Shown here: piece after piece, positions 46,501 through 58,255 of the stretch | Numbering within the stretch: the first letter of the stretch is position 1 | Layout: each line of letters starts with the position of its first letter | NCBI GenBank assembly: GCA_013399855.1 | Contig: VXAY01006800.1 | Span: 322,151 to 386,150 of the forward strand | Direction: 5' to 3' | Origin: Oxyruncus cristatus | Taxonomy: Eukaryota; Chordata; Aves; Passeriformes; Cotingidae | DNA: 64,000 bases | Notes under the pieces: generated by a model | Seen by the model: the letters and a program-made list of their open reading frames with translations, nothing else | What the model was told of the DNA's origin: nothing | The model's database searches: none | Made by a program: the position numbers and the translations under genes

Positions 46501-48317
46501 TTGCTGAGACCAGAAACATGAGGCTGTATAACGTAGCAGTGCATGAGTGCCCATATGCTTCTGCGATGCTCACAGTTCCACTTGCAGCAGAGAAGATGTT
46601 CCCCATGTCTGTTGGTCCTGATCTGAGCCTCAGTGACTGCTGTGGCACGGGTGGTGGGGAGCCTGGTGAGTCACTCCAGCCACCCACAAACCAGCAGAGC
46701 TGTGAGTCTATTTCTGCACAGAGTCAACAGATGGGAGAATTCACAAAAGCTAAATTTGGCAGACATTACTGGAAGTCTCAGTACGGCCCTCAGTCGATTA
46801 GGTAGCCCAGTCTTATGAACAGAAGTGACTAAGGGCCATTAGCTTATGAGAACCAAAGAAAGGCAGCTTCTTAGCCCCAGAGGCAAAACAACTTTATATA
46901 GGTTTCAAAATTGGTTTGTGTGAAGTTAGTAATCAAGAAAAGCAAGAAGAGATTTACTGTGGGGTTTAAAATAGAACAGGTTGGCCATCAACAATAGCTT
47001 AGCTCTCTAGAGCACCTTGTGCCCACATTGTACCTAAACAAGCTTTGCATAATAGAGGAGAGTTCAATTCCATGTAATTACAGTTGTAGAGTCCCCAGAG
47101 GAAAAAGAACAGCAGAGAGAGCAGGCTTTTCATCACAATTTATAAAGACTTTAGAGGTCTGTTTGAAATGGTGGAATGCTACTTACCTCCATTATACAAC
47201 ACTTTGAGGCACAGAGCTCTGATGAATACACCATTTCACTGTTTGGGATTATTATTGGTTAGGGTCTTTCCATTTAGTGATTTGCTTTATTTCAAAACCC
47301 TCTATATTTTCCCGTTATCATACTAACTGCAATATTTTTTTTTTATTTTGACTTCCCCTAATTAAAGTAGCAAAAAGCCATGAATGCAAATTTATTTAAA
47401 ATCAAGAATAATTTTACGAATAAATCTGAAAAGTACAATTCAGGTTCATCTATTTAAATGGCAAATTTAAAATTAATATTTATGCAGACTAAATCAACTC
47501 ATCGGATCATGGAATAAAAGGTAATTAAGTGGACCTGTCAAATGAGAATTAGAGCTAAATACAGCAACCCTTTATGCTGCAGAGTAAATCTTGACTTGTG
47601 TGATTAGTTGCTCTGCTTTACTCAGGGAAAGGATTGTGGTATCATACCCAAAATCTCTTCTTGATCATGGAACTTGGACTGCATATGTGCACCACTGCAG
47701 CTCTATGATAGATATAGAAATGCATATATAAGTATCTCTAGAATCAGGCAGGATCCAAAATTAAAGTCATATATTCTATTCAGTGTCCAAATGAAAATCT
47801 CTGGTTATTTGAATATGACATTACTTGCCTCTGGCATGAACAATGACACATTGAATTTCAACATGGAAAGTCTCTTCTTTTGCATTGTTTTCTTATCCTA
47901 TTTTTGCTTCAGATATATCATCTGTACCAAGGAGAGTTGCTGGATGTTCCCTCTGGATTGTGTGCAGTTCTTTGAGAGACCATTTCCTGTTAAAAGGAGT
48001 TTAGAAACATGAATTGCATTTCAGTTTGAGTCACTGACCTTATGAAGATCTGTGTGTGACTGTACTGTGTAAATCCATTTAGATTTCACAGAGGTAAAGT
48101 CAGCTGATCTAGTGTTAAGGAGCATGCAAGATTTCAAGCTGCTCCTCCTGCTATCTTGAAGAATCCATACTGCACTGTCCAGGGGTGAATGCTGATAAGG
48201 TTTTAACAGCCCTAGGTATGAACACAACTTGGTTCCCTCACAAAGTCGTAATAAAATATTCAGAGTGTACAAAATGTTGGGATTAATATTTAAAATTACA
48301 CCTTTTGATCTGTTACA
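46501..48317. other. Unique AT-rich sequence, possible conserved element
   Basis: No gene or repeat is recognised. The stretch 47235-47600 is very AT-rich, with dense ATTA/TAAT cores, TTTAAAT runs and few CpGs, resembling a conserved non-coding element in texture. This is a guess without alignment. Open frames up to 112 codons have no domain. Confidence 0.35.
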
Positions 48318-48839
48318 GTGGAGAACAGGAAGCTGGAGAAACACACTGCAAATAAGAAAAAGGTTGAAGAGGTCAATAAACTTCTCTGTGGAAATCATAG
48401 AGATTCCACATGCAGTGCACAAATTTGTCCTCCCACTTTCCTGAAATTCAACAATCAGTTATCATGTAGAAGAATTATGTATTTAAAAGTAATTTTTTTT
48501 CCAGGAAGAGTAATTTTGTTGGAGGTTTATTTACTGGTATGCACACACTTAAAAATTCAAACATCTTTCTTGATAATAGAAGATAGAAGTTTTCTGACAC
48601 TTAAATTCTCTTCTAGTGCCTCTATAGACTTTAAGGGGTCTATGTTCATAGAAGTATATAGAAAATATATAGGAAAATTACCCCCTTTGGTATTTCACTT
48701 GAACCGTGATTGTCCATTAGAAAATGTGGCTTATGTATTCACAGAGGTGAACATCAGTACAGTTTGCTGGCCTCCAAAAGTTAGTGTTAGACATAAAAAC
48801 CAACATTCTCCTCATTTTCTTTATTGCAACTTAGTATGA
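48318..48839 (+). other. Anonymous 173-codon open frame, probably not a gene
   Basis: This is the longest open frame that does not overlap a recognised repeat. The predicted product starts with a lysine-rich segment (MENRKLEKHTANKKK), continues with several short hydrophobic stretches (for example ILLEVYLLVCTHL near residue 67), and has no domain, signal peptide or family motif I can name. There is no obvious upstream promoter and no polyadenylation signal directly after the stop. A decayed CR1 tail starts about 20 bp downstream. In AT-rich DNA of this length one such frame by chance is plausible. Confidence 0.12.
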
Positions 48840-48857
48840 CTTTGAAGCTGGCCCATC

Positions 48858-48930
48858 TTTGAGTAGAGGCTGGACCAGATGACCTCCAGATGCTCCTTCC
48901 ATCTTGACTTTTTATGTGATTCCATGATTT
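48858..48930 (+). mobile_element. CR1 LINE 3' tail fragment, degraded
   Basis: 'ggctggaccagatgacctccagatgctccttccatcttgac' matches CR1 'gttggactagatgacctccagaggtcccttccaacct', followed by a decayed tail 'tatgtgattccatgatt'. It is a short, old, 5'-truncated copy. Confidence 0.8.
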
Positions 48931-50752
48931 AAGATCTTAAAAAAAATAACACACTGATTTTAACCAAATGGATTTGCTTATGCTAGTATAAGAAAGATTT
49001 ACCTGAACTCGAAGAAAATTAGATGTCCCTGACATTGGGTTCATATAAGCACCTCCATTTCTGAAGAAGAAAGGGAAGGAAAAAAAACAGTGTACAAACC
49101 ATCAGCTCCAGTTTAATTCTTTGCTTCTCTTTTCATTTCTTGTATGACCTTAAATATTTTTCTCTGTGTTTCAGAGTTCTGCAAATAAAATAGTAAAAAT
49201 TGTCACTTTGGCCAGTGTTATGTGAGGGGAAAACCATAAAAGCTTCTTAGATACCGCAGTTGTGGAAACCATGTATTTATACCACAGATAAAAGCCAAGA
49301 TACGTTGGCATATCTCTATATAAACATATACCTTTACTTCCAGTGCTGTAAAATTTTGCCTGTGCTTGAAAGCTGGAAAGGGACTGCTTCCCCACTGGGC
49401 AGATAAAGCCAACAGCAGACTTTCAAATAAAATGTTCCATGCTGGAGAATATAACGTTATTTTCTGCAAATTATGCAGACCTGTGAAACAACAGGTTTAT
49501 GGCAGCAGGAAGAGATGCTTCCAACTAGCTCCACTTTGTGCCCAAATTGCAATGAGATTCTAACCTGGCATGCTGAAATGAACAGCCCTCAAAGAGTACA
49601 GTATATTTTTGATACTGCTCTGCCTCCCAAAATTTCAGAGGTCAGTATGAAAGTCTGAGGCAGAACACATTCTACACAGAGAAAAAACCTGACTCAGACT
49701 GGGAAGAAATAACTTTGCTCTAACAAATCACATCAGCTAAAAAAATTGCATTTCGATAGTTTCTTAGCACCTCTGGTTTGAAGGCACAAGTTACCTCAAG
49801 GATTTATTGGTGTGATAAATACAGATCTTTCCTAGTCAGCCAATAATTTGAAACTTGCAGACTCAACTGGAAGAGAACGTGAAATGCCGTAAAATAGCAA
49901 ATCAGATAAAGTTCCACATGTATTCTGAGTCACAGATGCAAAATAGCCTTTAAAAATTATATGTCTGTTTCCACCTAAGATCATGCTACCTGTCTCAGGG
50001 TCTCCCTATATAGGCATAAAAGTTACTGTTTCAAATTAATTTTTCGTTTTAAATAGTGTTGAGACCACAACTCTCATTTCCAATGGTAGGAGGTGTTGGT
50101 GCTGTGCATCTCTGAAAATTAGGCCACTTATTTTAGGCACATAAATATATTGGCCCAGGCTTCCCGGTGTCACTCTGTAGATGCAAAGCAGCCACATACC
50201 TGTCTTAGCTGGCCAATTAGTATGAGATACTGGGCTAAAGTAAAAGCAGCACTTGTGAAATTAACCTGCTATAATTTTTTTTTCTGAAGTGCTATAAAAT
50301 GCTTGCTAGGTGTGCTAGATTTATCATCAAAATCTCTAGAGTTGGGGAAATGATCCAAAAGTCTTAAAGCTTTGGACTAAGATAAGTAGCCTGTCACAAC
50401 AGATTTAGCAAGTGATCATGCAAACCATAGGAAAAATACTCAGTCTTGTGGTAGAGAAAGAATGTCCTATTTACAGAAATGCTGCATTACTTGCTTTTGG
50501 TGGAAATCAGAAGATTCAGTGCCTTTGGGGTCCATTAAGCAAAGCCCTTAAGTGCAGCTCTGCATTGCCAGCTCTCGTTGCTTTACTAATATTTAAAGGA
50601 CAATTTTTTTTTTGCAGAAGCATCCGGATTAGTTTGAGTACTGGGCAATTTTTCTTTTGCAGGAAAAATGCGAACTTCTTGCCAGCACTGTCACAGAAGG
50701 AAACTTGGAACGGTGGTCTAAGTCAAATATAATTGATCCAAAAGATGTGTAC

Positions 50753-50820
50753 ATGTTCATATTATACATATGCATATATATATATACACTTATATATATA
50801 TACACATACACATGCATATA
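50753..50820. repeat. Microsatellite, (TA)n/(CA)n mixed
   Basis: Alternating purine-pyrimidine DNA (atatgcatatatatatatacac…tatatatatatacacatacacatgcatatac). The short open frame across it on the minus strand is low-complexity and not a gene. Confidence 0.9.
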
Positions 50821-53800
50821 CTAATGATATCAGGAGAAACATGATTCAGGATGGAAGAATGGTTAAGATGTTTTTTTGAACAGGATTGTTTTACTGAATC
50901 CAGACTGAAGAACCAAAATCAGCAGATTCATCTACCACCTTGGGCTTGAACTTCCTCTTCACTAGGCAGAATAAACAGAGTGATTTTTAAAACATTTTCT
51001 TTTTTCTTTTGTGTGGATAGGGAGGGATCAATGGGGGGAGGTTATAACATTTTTGCCTTCTAATGAGCACAAAGGGGTTTTTAGAGGAGGTAGATGTTGA
51101 GGTGTTCTTCTGGGGAACATATTTCCTGCCATTTCTCGTAAAGAAAGACCATGGCTTAGCGGAAAAGCCTGCTTTGGCCATAATATAGACATCTATATTA
51201 GGATCTCTGTTTCACTAGAAATAGAAAGGAATTAATGAAGTAGCACTTTGTGTTTCAGAAGATATAAATTTTTTGGTCCGAAATACATTATACCTGGCTA
51301 CAGAACCTATAATTACACCTACTGCTACTACACAGTTACAATTATTGAGGGACTTTGCCATATGTCTTTGTTATGTCAAAACTATGAAAACCTTGGCATA
51401 AAAAGTATTATACATAAGATAATTTAAAGAATTTTGAGGCTTCTCATCATAGGTACTTCTGGTATTTCATTGTAAACCAAAAGTACAGTCAGCACTATTT
51501 CAGCTATTAATGTGTTCTGTATTGTTTCCATGGAAACTTCTCAACACAGTTCTCGTTGTGGGATCATCAAACACATTGTTTAAATAATGCTTTTATAATT
51601 GGAAGCTATCAAGTAATAATGAAGCAACAAAAAGACTCTTGTAACAAGGTAGACTCTCTAAGGCAAGCAGGAATCAAAAGGCAGGCTGCTACTTGCACCA
51701 AAACACTTGGATAATGTGTGGTTTGCAACACATTATAATGTAAATTTATGAAAATTCAGCTACATCTCTGAAAGAGTAAACAGACAGGAATTTAAAAAAA
51801 GGATTACTTAAAAATACTTTTTTTCTCTTTAAAATATTTTGTTCTTAAGGAGAGTGACCACCATTTGAGTATTTTTAGAGATCCTAAACAGCTAGAGCAA
51901 GGCTGTTCATAAATATAGTTTCCAAACTGGCACAGAAATCCAGAGGGCAACAAGACAGGCTCTTACACATCAAAGGAATCCCTAAATTTCCTAAATAAAA
52001 CTAGAGTCGATATTCCAGAGAGGACACACTTGCTGAAGGACACCATTTGAGAATCAGAGTGGTTTACAGACGTTCTTCCTTTTTCTGATGGTAACAAATA
52101 CCTCTGGTCCATCAGGCCAAGGGATGACTTCATCAGAGACAGCAGAATTATCTATGGGTCACAGACTTCCCGCAATGCTTTTTGTCTCTCTCTGCAAGGT
52201 CAATGTCAGAGATACTCTGAACTGATGTTTTAGACCCTTGTATGTTCTCCTTTTTATTGTCAAGAACTTGCTTTGCATGTTCATAGATTTTTTTTCAGGT
52301 TTAAAGTAAATGCAAATGAAGGAAGCAACGTGCTTTTAGGTGGAGCATTAAAATCTAAAATAAAGTGGTGCTGCAAATCAACAATGGCAGTGACTGCAAT
52401 TCAAGACAATGTTGGGAACTTGAGGAAGGAATGAGTTTCCAGTAGTAATGTAAATACCATCTTAGGTAACTGATTTCAACATGTAGAATGTAAAGAGGTG
52501 GTTTCCCAGAGGATAGTCTTTACTACAACTCTGGAAAGAAACAGGCATTGGTCTGTTAACATATGCAAGAAGAAATTAATCTCTTTCATGATGCTCATGA
52601 TAACACCAGCAGGAGCTAAACATGTCTATACTTAGGAATCTCTTAACTGGGAAGATTCAGTGCAGTTAATTTTTTTTCTGTGATGGCTGGAGTGTCTGCA
52701 AAAGCTGCAGTAGCTAGAAGATATTTGATGATTGGTCAGTGCATCACCAAAATAGCTCCAGATTTGAAGACCAGAAAATGAAAGAAAACAAAACCAAGTC
52801 TCTGAGCTGGTTTGTGTAAGACTGTACCATCAAAATATCAGCAAAAGTACAGTCTCCAGCAAATTAGCAGAAATTCATGGGAAAATTAACAGGAAAGAAT
52901 GCAAGTACTCCTGTGCCTAGGGCATGTAGAAGTTAGGTGATACTCTATACCCACAGAGAGAGTCGAGGGGTATTCCAGCTGTTAAGCTATTTTTTCTTAA
53001 TGAGAAATCAATTCTGCTGTGCCTTCTAATGAAATGTCACTGAATCATTTATAGTTGTAAACCGCATGGTCTAGAGTAAATTCTTTTAAAATTGTAAGAC
53101 ACCTTACTGAACATAGATTTCTTAATTTATTTTAAATTTGATTATATTCCACATTCTTACAAAGTGTTGTTCCATTAATGTGAGATATGGATTTTTTAAT
53201 TGTGTTATATGTGTGTTTCATTTATTAAATTTTTAATAGCTTTGCTATTCAAGACATTGGAGACTAGTTTTAAGTTTCTAAATGATGATATTAGAAGGTA
53301 ATGTAATATTCAAGAGTGTCAAGATAGCACATAAATTAGTTAAAAATCCAGATGGGCTACTGCAACAAACTCTTAAGGGTTTATCATTAGTATGCAGTTC
53401 AGTAAAGTATCTTCTGTCAGTCACTGGAAAAGATCAAGCAAGTTTTCACTTCATGGAGACTGTACTTTAATATTAACATGCACTCATTCAATTTTTTGGC
53501 CTTTATTTTTAGCACATAATTAGCGTGAACAACATCATTACTAGACTGAATTCACTGAGGTCAGTGTAAAACTCTCCTAAACTTTTTTTTGGTCGGTTGG
53601 TTTTTTTGGAGAAGGCTGTTGTTGGTATTGCCTTTGGATATATTTTCATTATGTTTTTCAGCCATAGATAGTTGATTTTTTAGGATGACCCGTTACACTT
53701 AATTATGAAGGCACAATATGGCCAAATTAGCCAGTTTTGTACTAGAGTTGGATTTACCCTCTTTGGTATAATGTGCATTAATAGTTGTAACTGTGTCTGT

Positions 53801-54439
53801 GCAGTTTCATTCTAAGAATTATCTCTGAAAATTCCCATTCACACTTCGTATGATCCTGAGCACTATTTTGTTTCCTTCTCTTGGACTGAAAAGGGTTAAA
53901 ACCAAAACTGGTCCTTTCTCTGCAGATCAGTATGACACTCTTGTGGACATTCATTCAACTTCCAGTGCGCTTAAACTTGTGTTCATTTAGGATATTGCAA
54001 GTTAATAACTGCAAAATTAGTACTGACAATTCACAGGAAGGAAGAAGTTGGGCTGCATTCACTACTTCTGTTTCTGGCCATAATATGATATCAACTGGAG
54101 CTCACAAAACTGGGCAAGGAGAGAAAATTGTCCAGCCAGAATCAGATCAGACCCTTCCTCTCTAACGAGTGCATGGAAAGCTGTTTTAGTACATATAATT
54201 CATACCTCAGTGCTTTCTCATTTTTCAGCCTTACAGGACACTTCTTGCATGCCCCTGTAATGTACTTTTGACGTTTACATTAGGATGAGATGATTGATTT
54301 CATAGAGATGGCTGATTCTCTATGATAAGCAGTGGCCTTACTAAAAGGCTTTTAAGCAACTACCTTGGATAAATGTCATTATTTTGCAGAAGATAAGAGG
54401 CCTCTGTGCCTGCATCGGAGGCTGTGGTTTAACCTCATG

Positions 54440-54660
54440 TGTTGACTGCCAGAAAACAATTTTCAAAATGAATGCTGTTCGCTGCAACAAACGATTTCCC
54501 CCTAACAAATTGCAGGAAGAATGAAAACACCAAACAGGGCATCCACAGCAATTCGATTAGCTGCAAACAATTCCTTTGTGAGCATTCATTTTTAATTGCT
54601 TTTGTGCCCCTCTCCCTTCATCATCCCCTAGTTAAAGAAATATAAATGGGAGGCTGGACT
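54440..54660. promoter_or_regulatory. Candidate conserved non-coding element
   Basis: The block keeps CpGs in AT-rich surroundings ('gttcgctgcaacaaacgatt', 'attcgattagctg'). It has a SOX-type CCTTTGT at 54573-54579 and homeodomain ATTA/TAAT cores ('gattagc', 'tttttaattgc'). No repeat or coding signature is seen. Function is inferred only from texture, with no alignment available. Confidence 0.25.
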
Positions 54661-56174
54661 CTTTCATGCTTCTCTGTTTAAAGGCAGTAAATACTGTACC
54701 CTTCCCCTTCCTCACCAACTCTTGAATGCAAATTCTTTTTCAGTAAGACTGACTCAGTTACCTCTGAGAGATGTGGGCTTTGTGATTGCCAGGAGATAGT
54801 TACCATGGCAAGTAAAAAGTTTATTTGTTTTGATTGTTCTGTTCTGATTAACAGAAAAATAATAATAATAGGAAAAAAAAAAAGAAATCTGCTGATCTGG
54901 GGGCTTACTGAATGTTGTTTGAAATAATGTAACAAAACCAAAATCAACAATCTGGTTTCATTAGACTCAAATCCAACAAAATCAAGGATGGGAATTTTTA
55001 AACAAGTATCCATTTGCCCAAAATTCTCACAAACCTCTAGAAAAAATGAGGCTTCATGTCCACATATGACACCCTACTATGATGCTCAGGCAAAAGCTGG
55101 GCCTTAAGTGCTATAAGCGTATTTGAAAAGAGCACAAAGTCATTGAATATTAGCAGATCAAACAATTTAAAAGAGGATAACTTTATGAAAAAAAAAGCAA
55201 ACACAAAAATTCAGTGTGTGGAAGAGATTTTCTGGCTGAGTTCAGGAAGGCAGCAACGTCACAAAATGGGTAATGGAGAACTTTGCAAGGAGACAATCCA
55301 AGGGCTATCCTTGTAAAACTTCTGAACACAGATGTGAAATGGTTCTAAACACAGAAAACTCACTGCTACTTGTGAATAGTCTGCCTGGTTAAGTCTGGCA
55401 ATATGCTGAGTTTCTGGTGGGCAGTCCAGAAGATTCTTTATGAGCACAGTTCAGACTGTCGTGGTGTCTCTCCCAGTGTACCAGGAAAGGAAGGACTTGA
55501 CAGAGTGAGAAATTCCTCTTTGATGATGTCACCTCACCCACTCTCTCTTCTTATAACAACCAACCAAGCAAAACAGCTCATGAATGGTAACGGAATCAGC
55601 AGTGCCTTAGGGGTCATCTCAAAACATAAATCTGCACTAATTTTCGTGTCCGTGCTCTAAATTCCCATAGTTTGGCAGAGCAGCTCTTATCCTTCTTTGA
55701 TATGCTGTGTTGAAACCAACGTTGCACACAGGGTCACATCTTTCAACACGTTTTGTAGACAAATGAAACTAAGCAGCACGGATTAGGTGATCAGCAGGTC
55801 CCAACTCACATATCTCTTGATTCTTGTTGCCAAATAATTCCCTGTTACCAGCGGTGATTTTTACAGACTAACTCCTCAACTGCAATCTGTACTAAGAAAG
55901 GCTGTTTAATCCTTCATAACCTTCCATGGAGTAATGCATCTTTCACAATAGTAGGCTCTGGACCTGTCGGTCAACTTAGTGCCTGGAATAACAATGCATG
56001 ATGAAGTATCTTCTCATCTCAAGAGCAGGCACTTACCTGCATAAATCTCTCATGAAAAGATAAGCAATAGCTATATACCCAAATGAGCTTTCCTTCTGAA
56101 AGGTCAGATTTTGAAAGGATTTCCTTCGTCTCCAGGAGCCTCTGCAAAAGATAACATTTCAGAACTTGTCTTCT

Positions 56175-56400
56175 GCTTTCTACTCTATTTAATTAAAGTG
56201 TGCTGTTCGTTTTGATGAAAATATGTTTCCCTCATGATTAGAAAGCTCTTTTGATTAAATCATTTTACACAGACAAGTGGCCTGTAATAATAATAAATTA
56301 GAATATTTTTGAAACAACTTCCTCATCTGTTAATAAATTGTAATTCAGTTCTACATGGTAATTGACTGGCACACTGAATACCTCACCCACCAGTTGAAAC
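56175..56400. promoter_or_regulatory. Candidate homeodomain-site-rich element
   Basis: Multiple TAAT/ATTA cores ('tatttaattaaagtg', 'catgattagaaagc', 'gattaaatcat', 'taataataataaattag', 'gttaataaattgtaattc') occur within about 180 bp. This could reflect an enhancer or simply AT bias. Confidence 0.2.
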
Positions 56401-58176
56401 TTTTATTGTCATTGGTCACTAGAACTCCTTCTAGGTAGACTACAATCTTGATCTTAAACAATAGAGAAAGAAAGTGGGGAAATAGCAGTCTGAATCAGTG
56501 CTAAGAGACCCTACGTATCTCGGCTAATCTTGTAAATTGAAATGCAGAATAATGCAGTACAAAGAGAGGTGAACTAGCTTGATGGAAGTGTTCTCAACTT
56601 TAAAAGCTCAATAATAACATAAATAGAGCATTGATCCTGAAAGAATAAAACTTTCTGTATGATTTCTAACCATCTCAGGTCCCTGGTGTAATTTTCTCAT
56701 TTGTCTTGATCTGAGATGACAATGAGAAGAACAAGCTTAGGTGTCTTCTTAACCTGTGGTAGACCTGTTCCAAGGTACAAACAGCATCTTTGGTCTGCTT
56801 AATGATAGATGTATGATATCTTGCAGAAAAACAGGAAATAAAACATGTCTTTCTCTAATTTGATTAGGTTCTCTTCTTCCTTACTTAGGAAGAAAGAGGA
56901 ATGTTTAGACAATAAAAATATAAGGATGTTTAATCTGCAGTAAACTAGAGACACTGATACTCTAGCATCCGGGATGCTTGTATCATGATGGTCCTTGGGG
57001 ACAGAAATATTTCCTTTCTTATCAAAATTAGGATCAAAAAGTCATTTCACAGTAAAGAGAAATTGCACTTTCTTTCTTTGTATTATCAGAGAGGAAGCTG
57101 TAATACTTGACAGAAAAAATATTACTCGGGTGACTAGGGATTATAACTGTTGGCCTCAAAACCCATTGTTCGTTATTTTATATTCTAAATTTTATATTCT
57201 AAATATTTATATAATTGGTCATTGATGTTTCTGAAAAAAACCAAAAAATTAGAATTATTGTTTTTTTTTTTGGTCAGTAAAAAGATTGTGATAGGGAGCT
57301 AATTTACTATGTTAAACCTGAACTCTCAGGCTTAGTGACCTCAGCTCATCTGGAAATTAATGCCTTCACTAAGCTGCTTTGATCCTGGTGTTTTTGAAGC
57401 AAAGGCCATGAGATATATGAGTGACAGGCTTTTATCACCATGAGGCTTAGCTGAAGTCACCAAGCTGTGACCTGTGCTGGATAAGACTTAGGTCCTTCAG
57501 AGGTAACAGATAATGAAACACTGGGCTGCTGCATCATCTGACTTTTCTGTTCATCAGCCCCAACTAAAGGTCAGATGACATATCTCAGGTGACAGAAAAG
57601 AAATAAACTCAATCCAACATTTTCCCTGATCACTTCAAATGTGAAAGTGAACAAGGTAAATATTTTGGTGCAAGTCATTATCTAACTGCTGTTGACTGTT
57701 ACAATTTACTTTTTTTTTTATTATAGTCAGACGTACCAAGTAATTGCAGAATCTGCACTTAATACATATGTAATTTTTGGTATCTAATTGCAACAGGATA
57801 TATCAAAATGCTCCTTGAGTAAGATCATATTCATTAAACCTCTTCTAGGACTGATAGCGCAGAAAAAGCAGATGGGATTCCAGCAAAATCCTCAGGTCAC
57901 AAATAAAAGTGACATGAATCAGAAAGACTCTTTTATGGGAGAAAAGCATGCTGAAGGAGTTTTAAATTACAGGCACTTCACAGGAAAAGGATTATTTAGA
58001 AATCTCAGTCTCTCTGAATTGGTCCTGAAACCTCAGTCTTAAACGTGATACCAAGCTACTTCAGGACATCCCATGCCAAAAGCAGTGAAAACTGAGAAAC
58101 CTCAGCACTTTAGCTGCTCTGCTCTGTGTGGAGCAGCAGGGGAGCAGAGACGACAGAGCAGCTGAGATGCTCTCCT

Positions 58177-58255
58177 GAGACTGAGGGGAGTCAAGTTTTC
58201 ATCCTGGATCTGCCACTAATCTACTTTGAGCAACCTACACCTACCTCTCCTGGTT
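58177..58255 (+). mobile_element. MIR-like SINE relic
   Basis: 'gagactgaggggagtcaagttttcatcctggatctgccactaatctac' (58177-58224) follows the amniote MIR pattern 'gactgggagtcaggag.tc.tgggttcaatcctggctctgccactaac'. Then comes 'tttgagcaacctacacctacctct', resembling 'ccttgggcaagtcacttaacctctct'. It is short and divergent. Confidence 0.45.
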
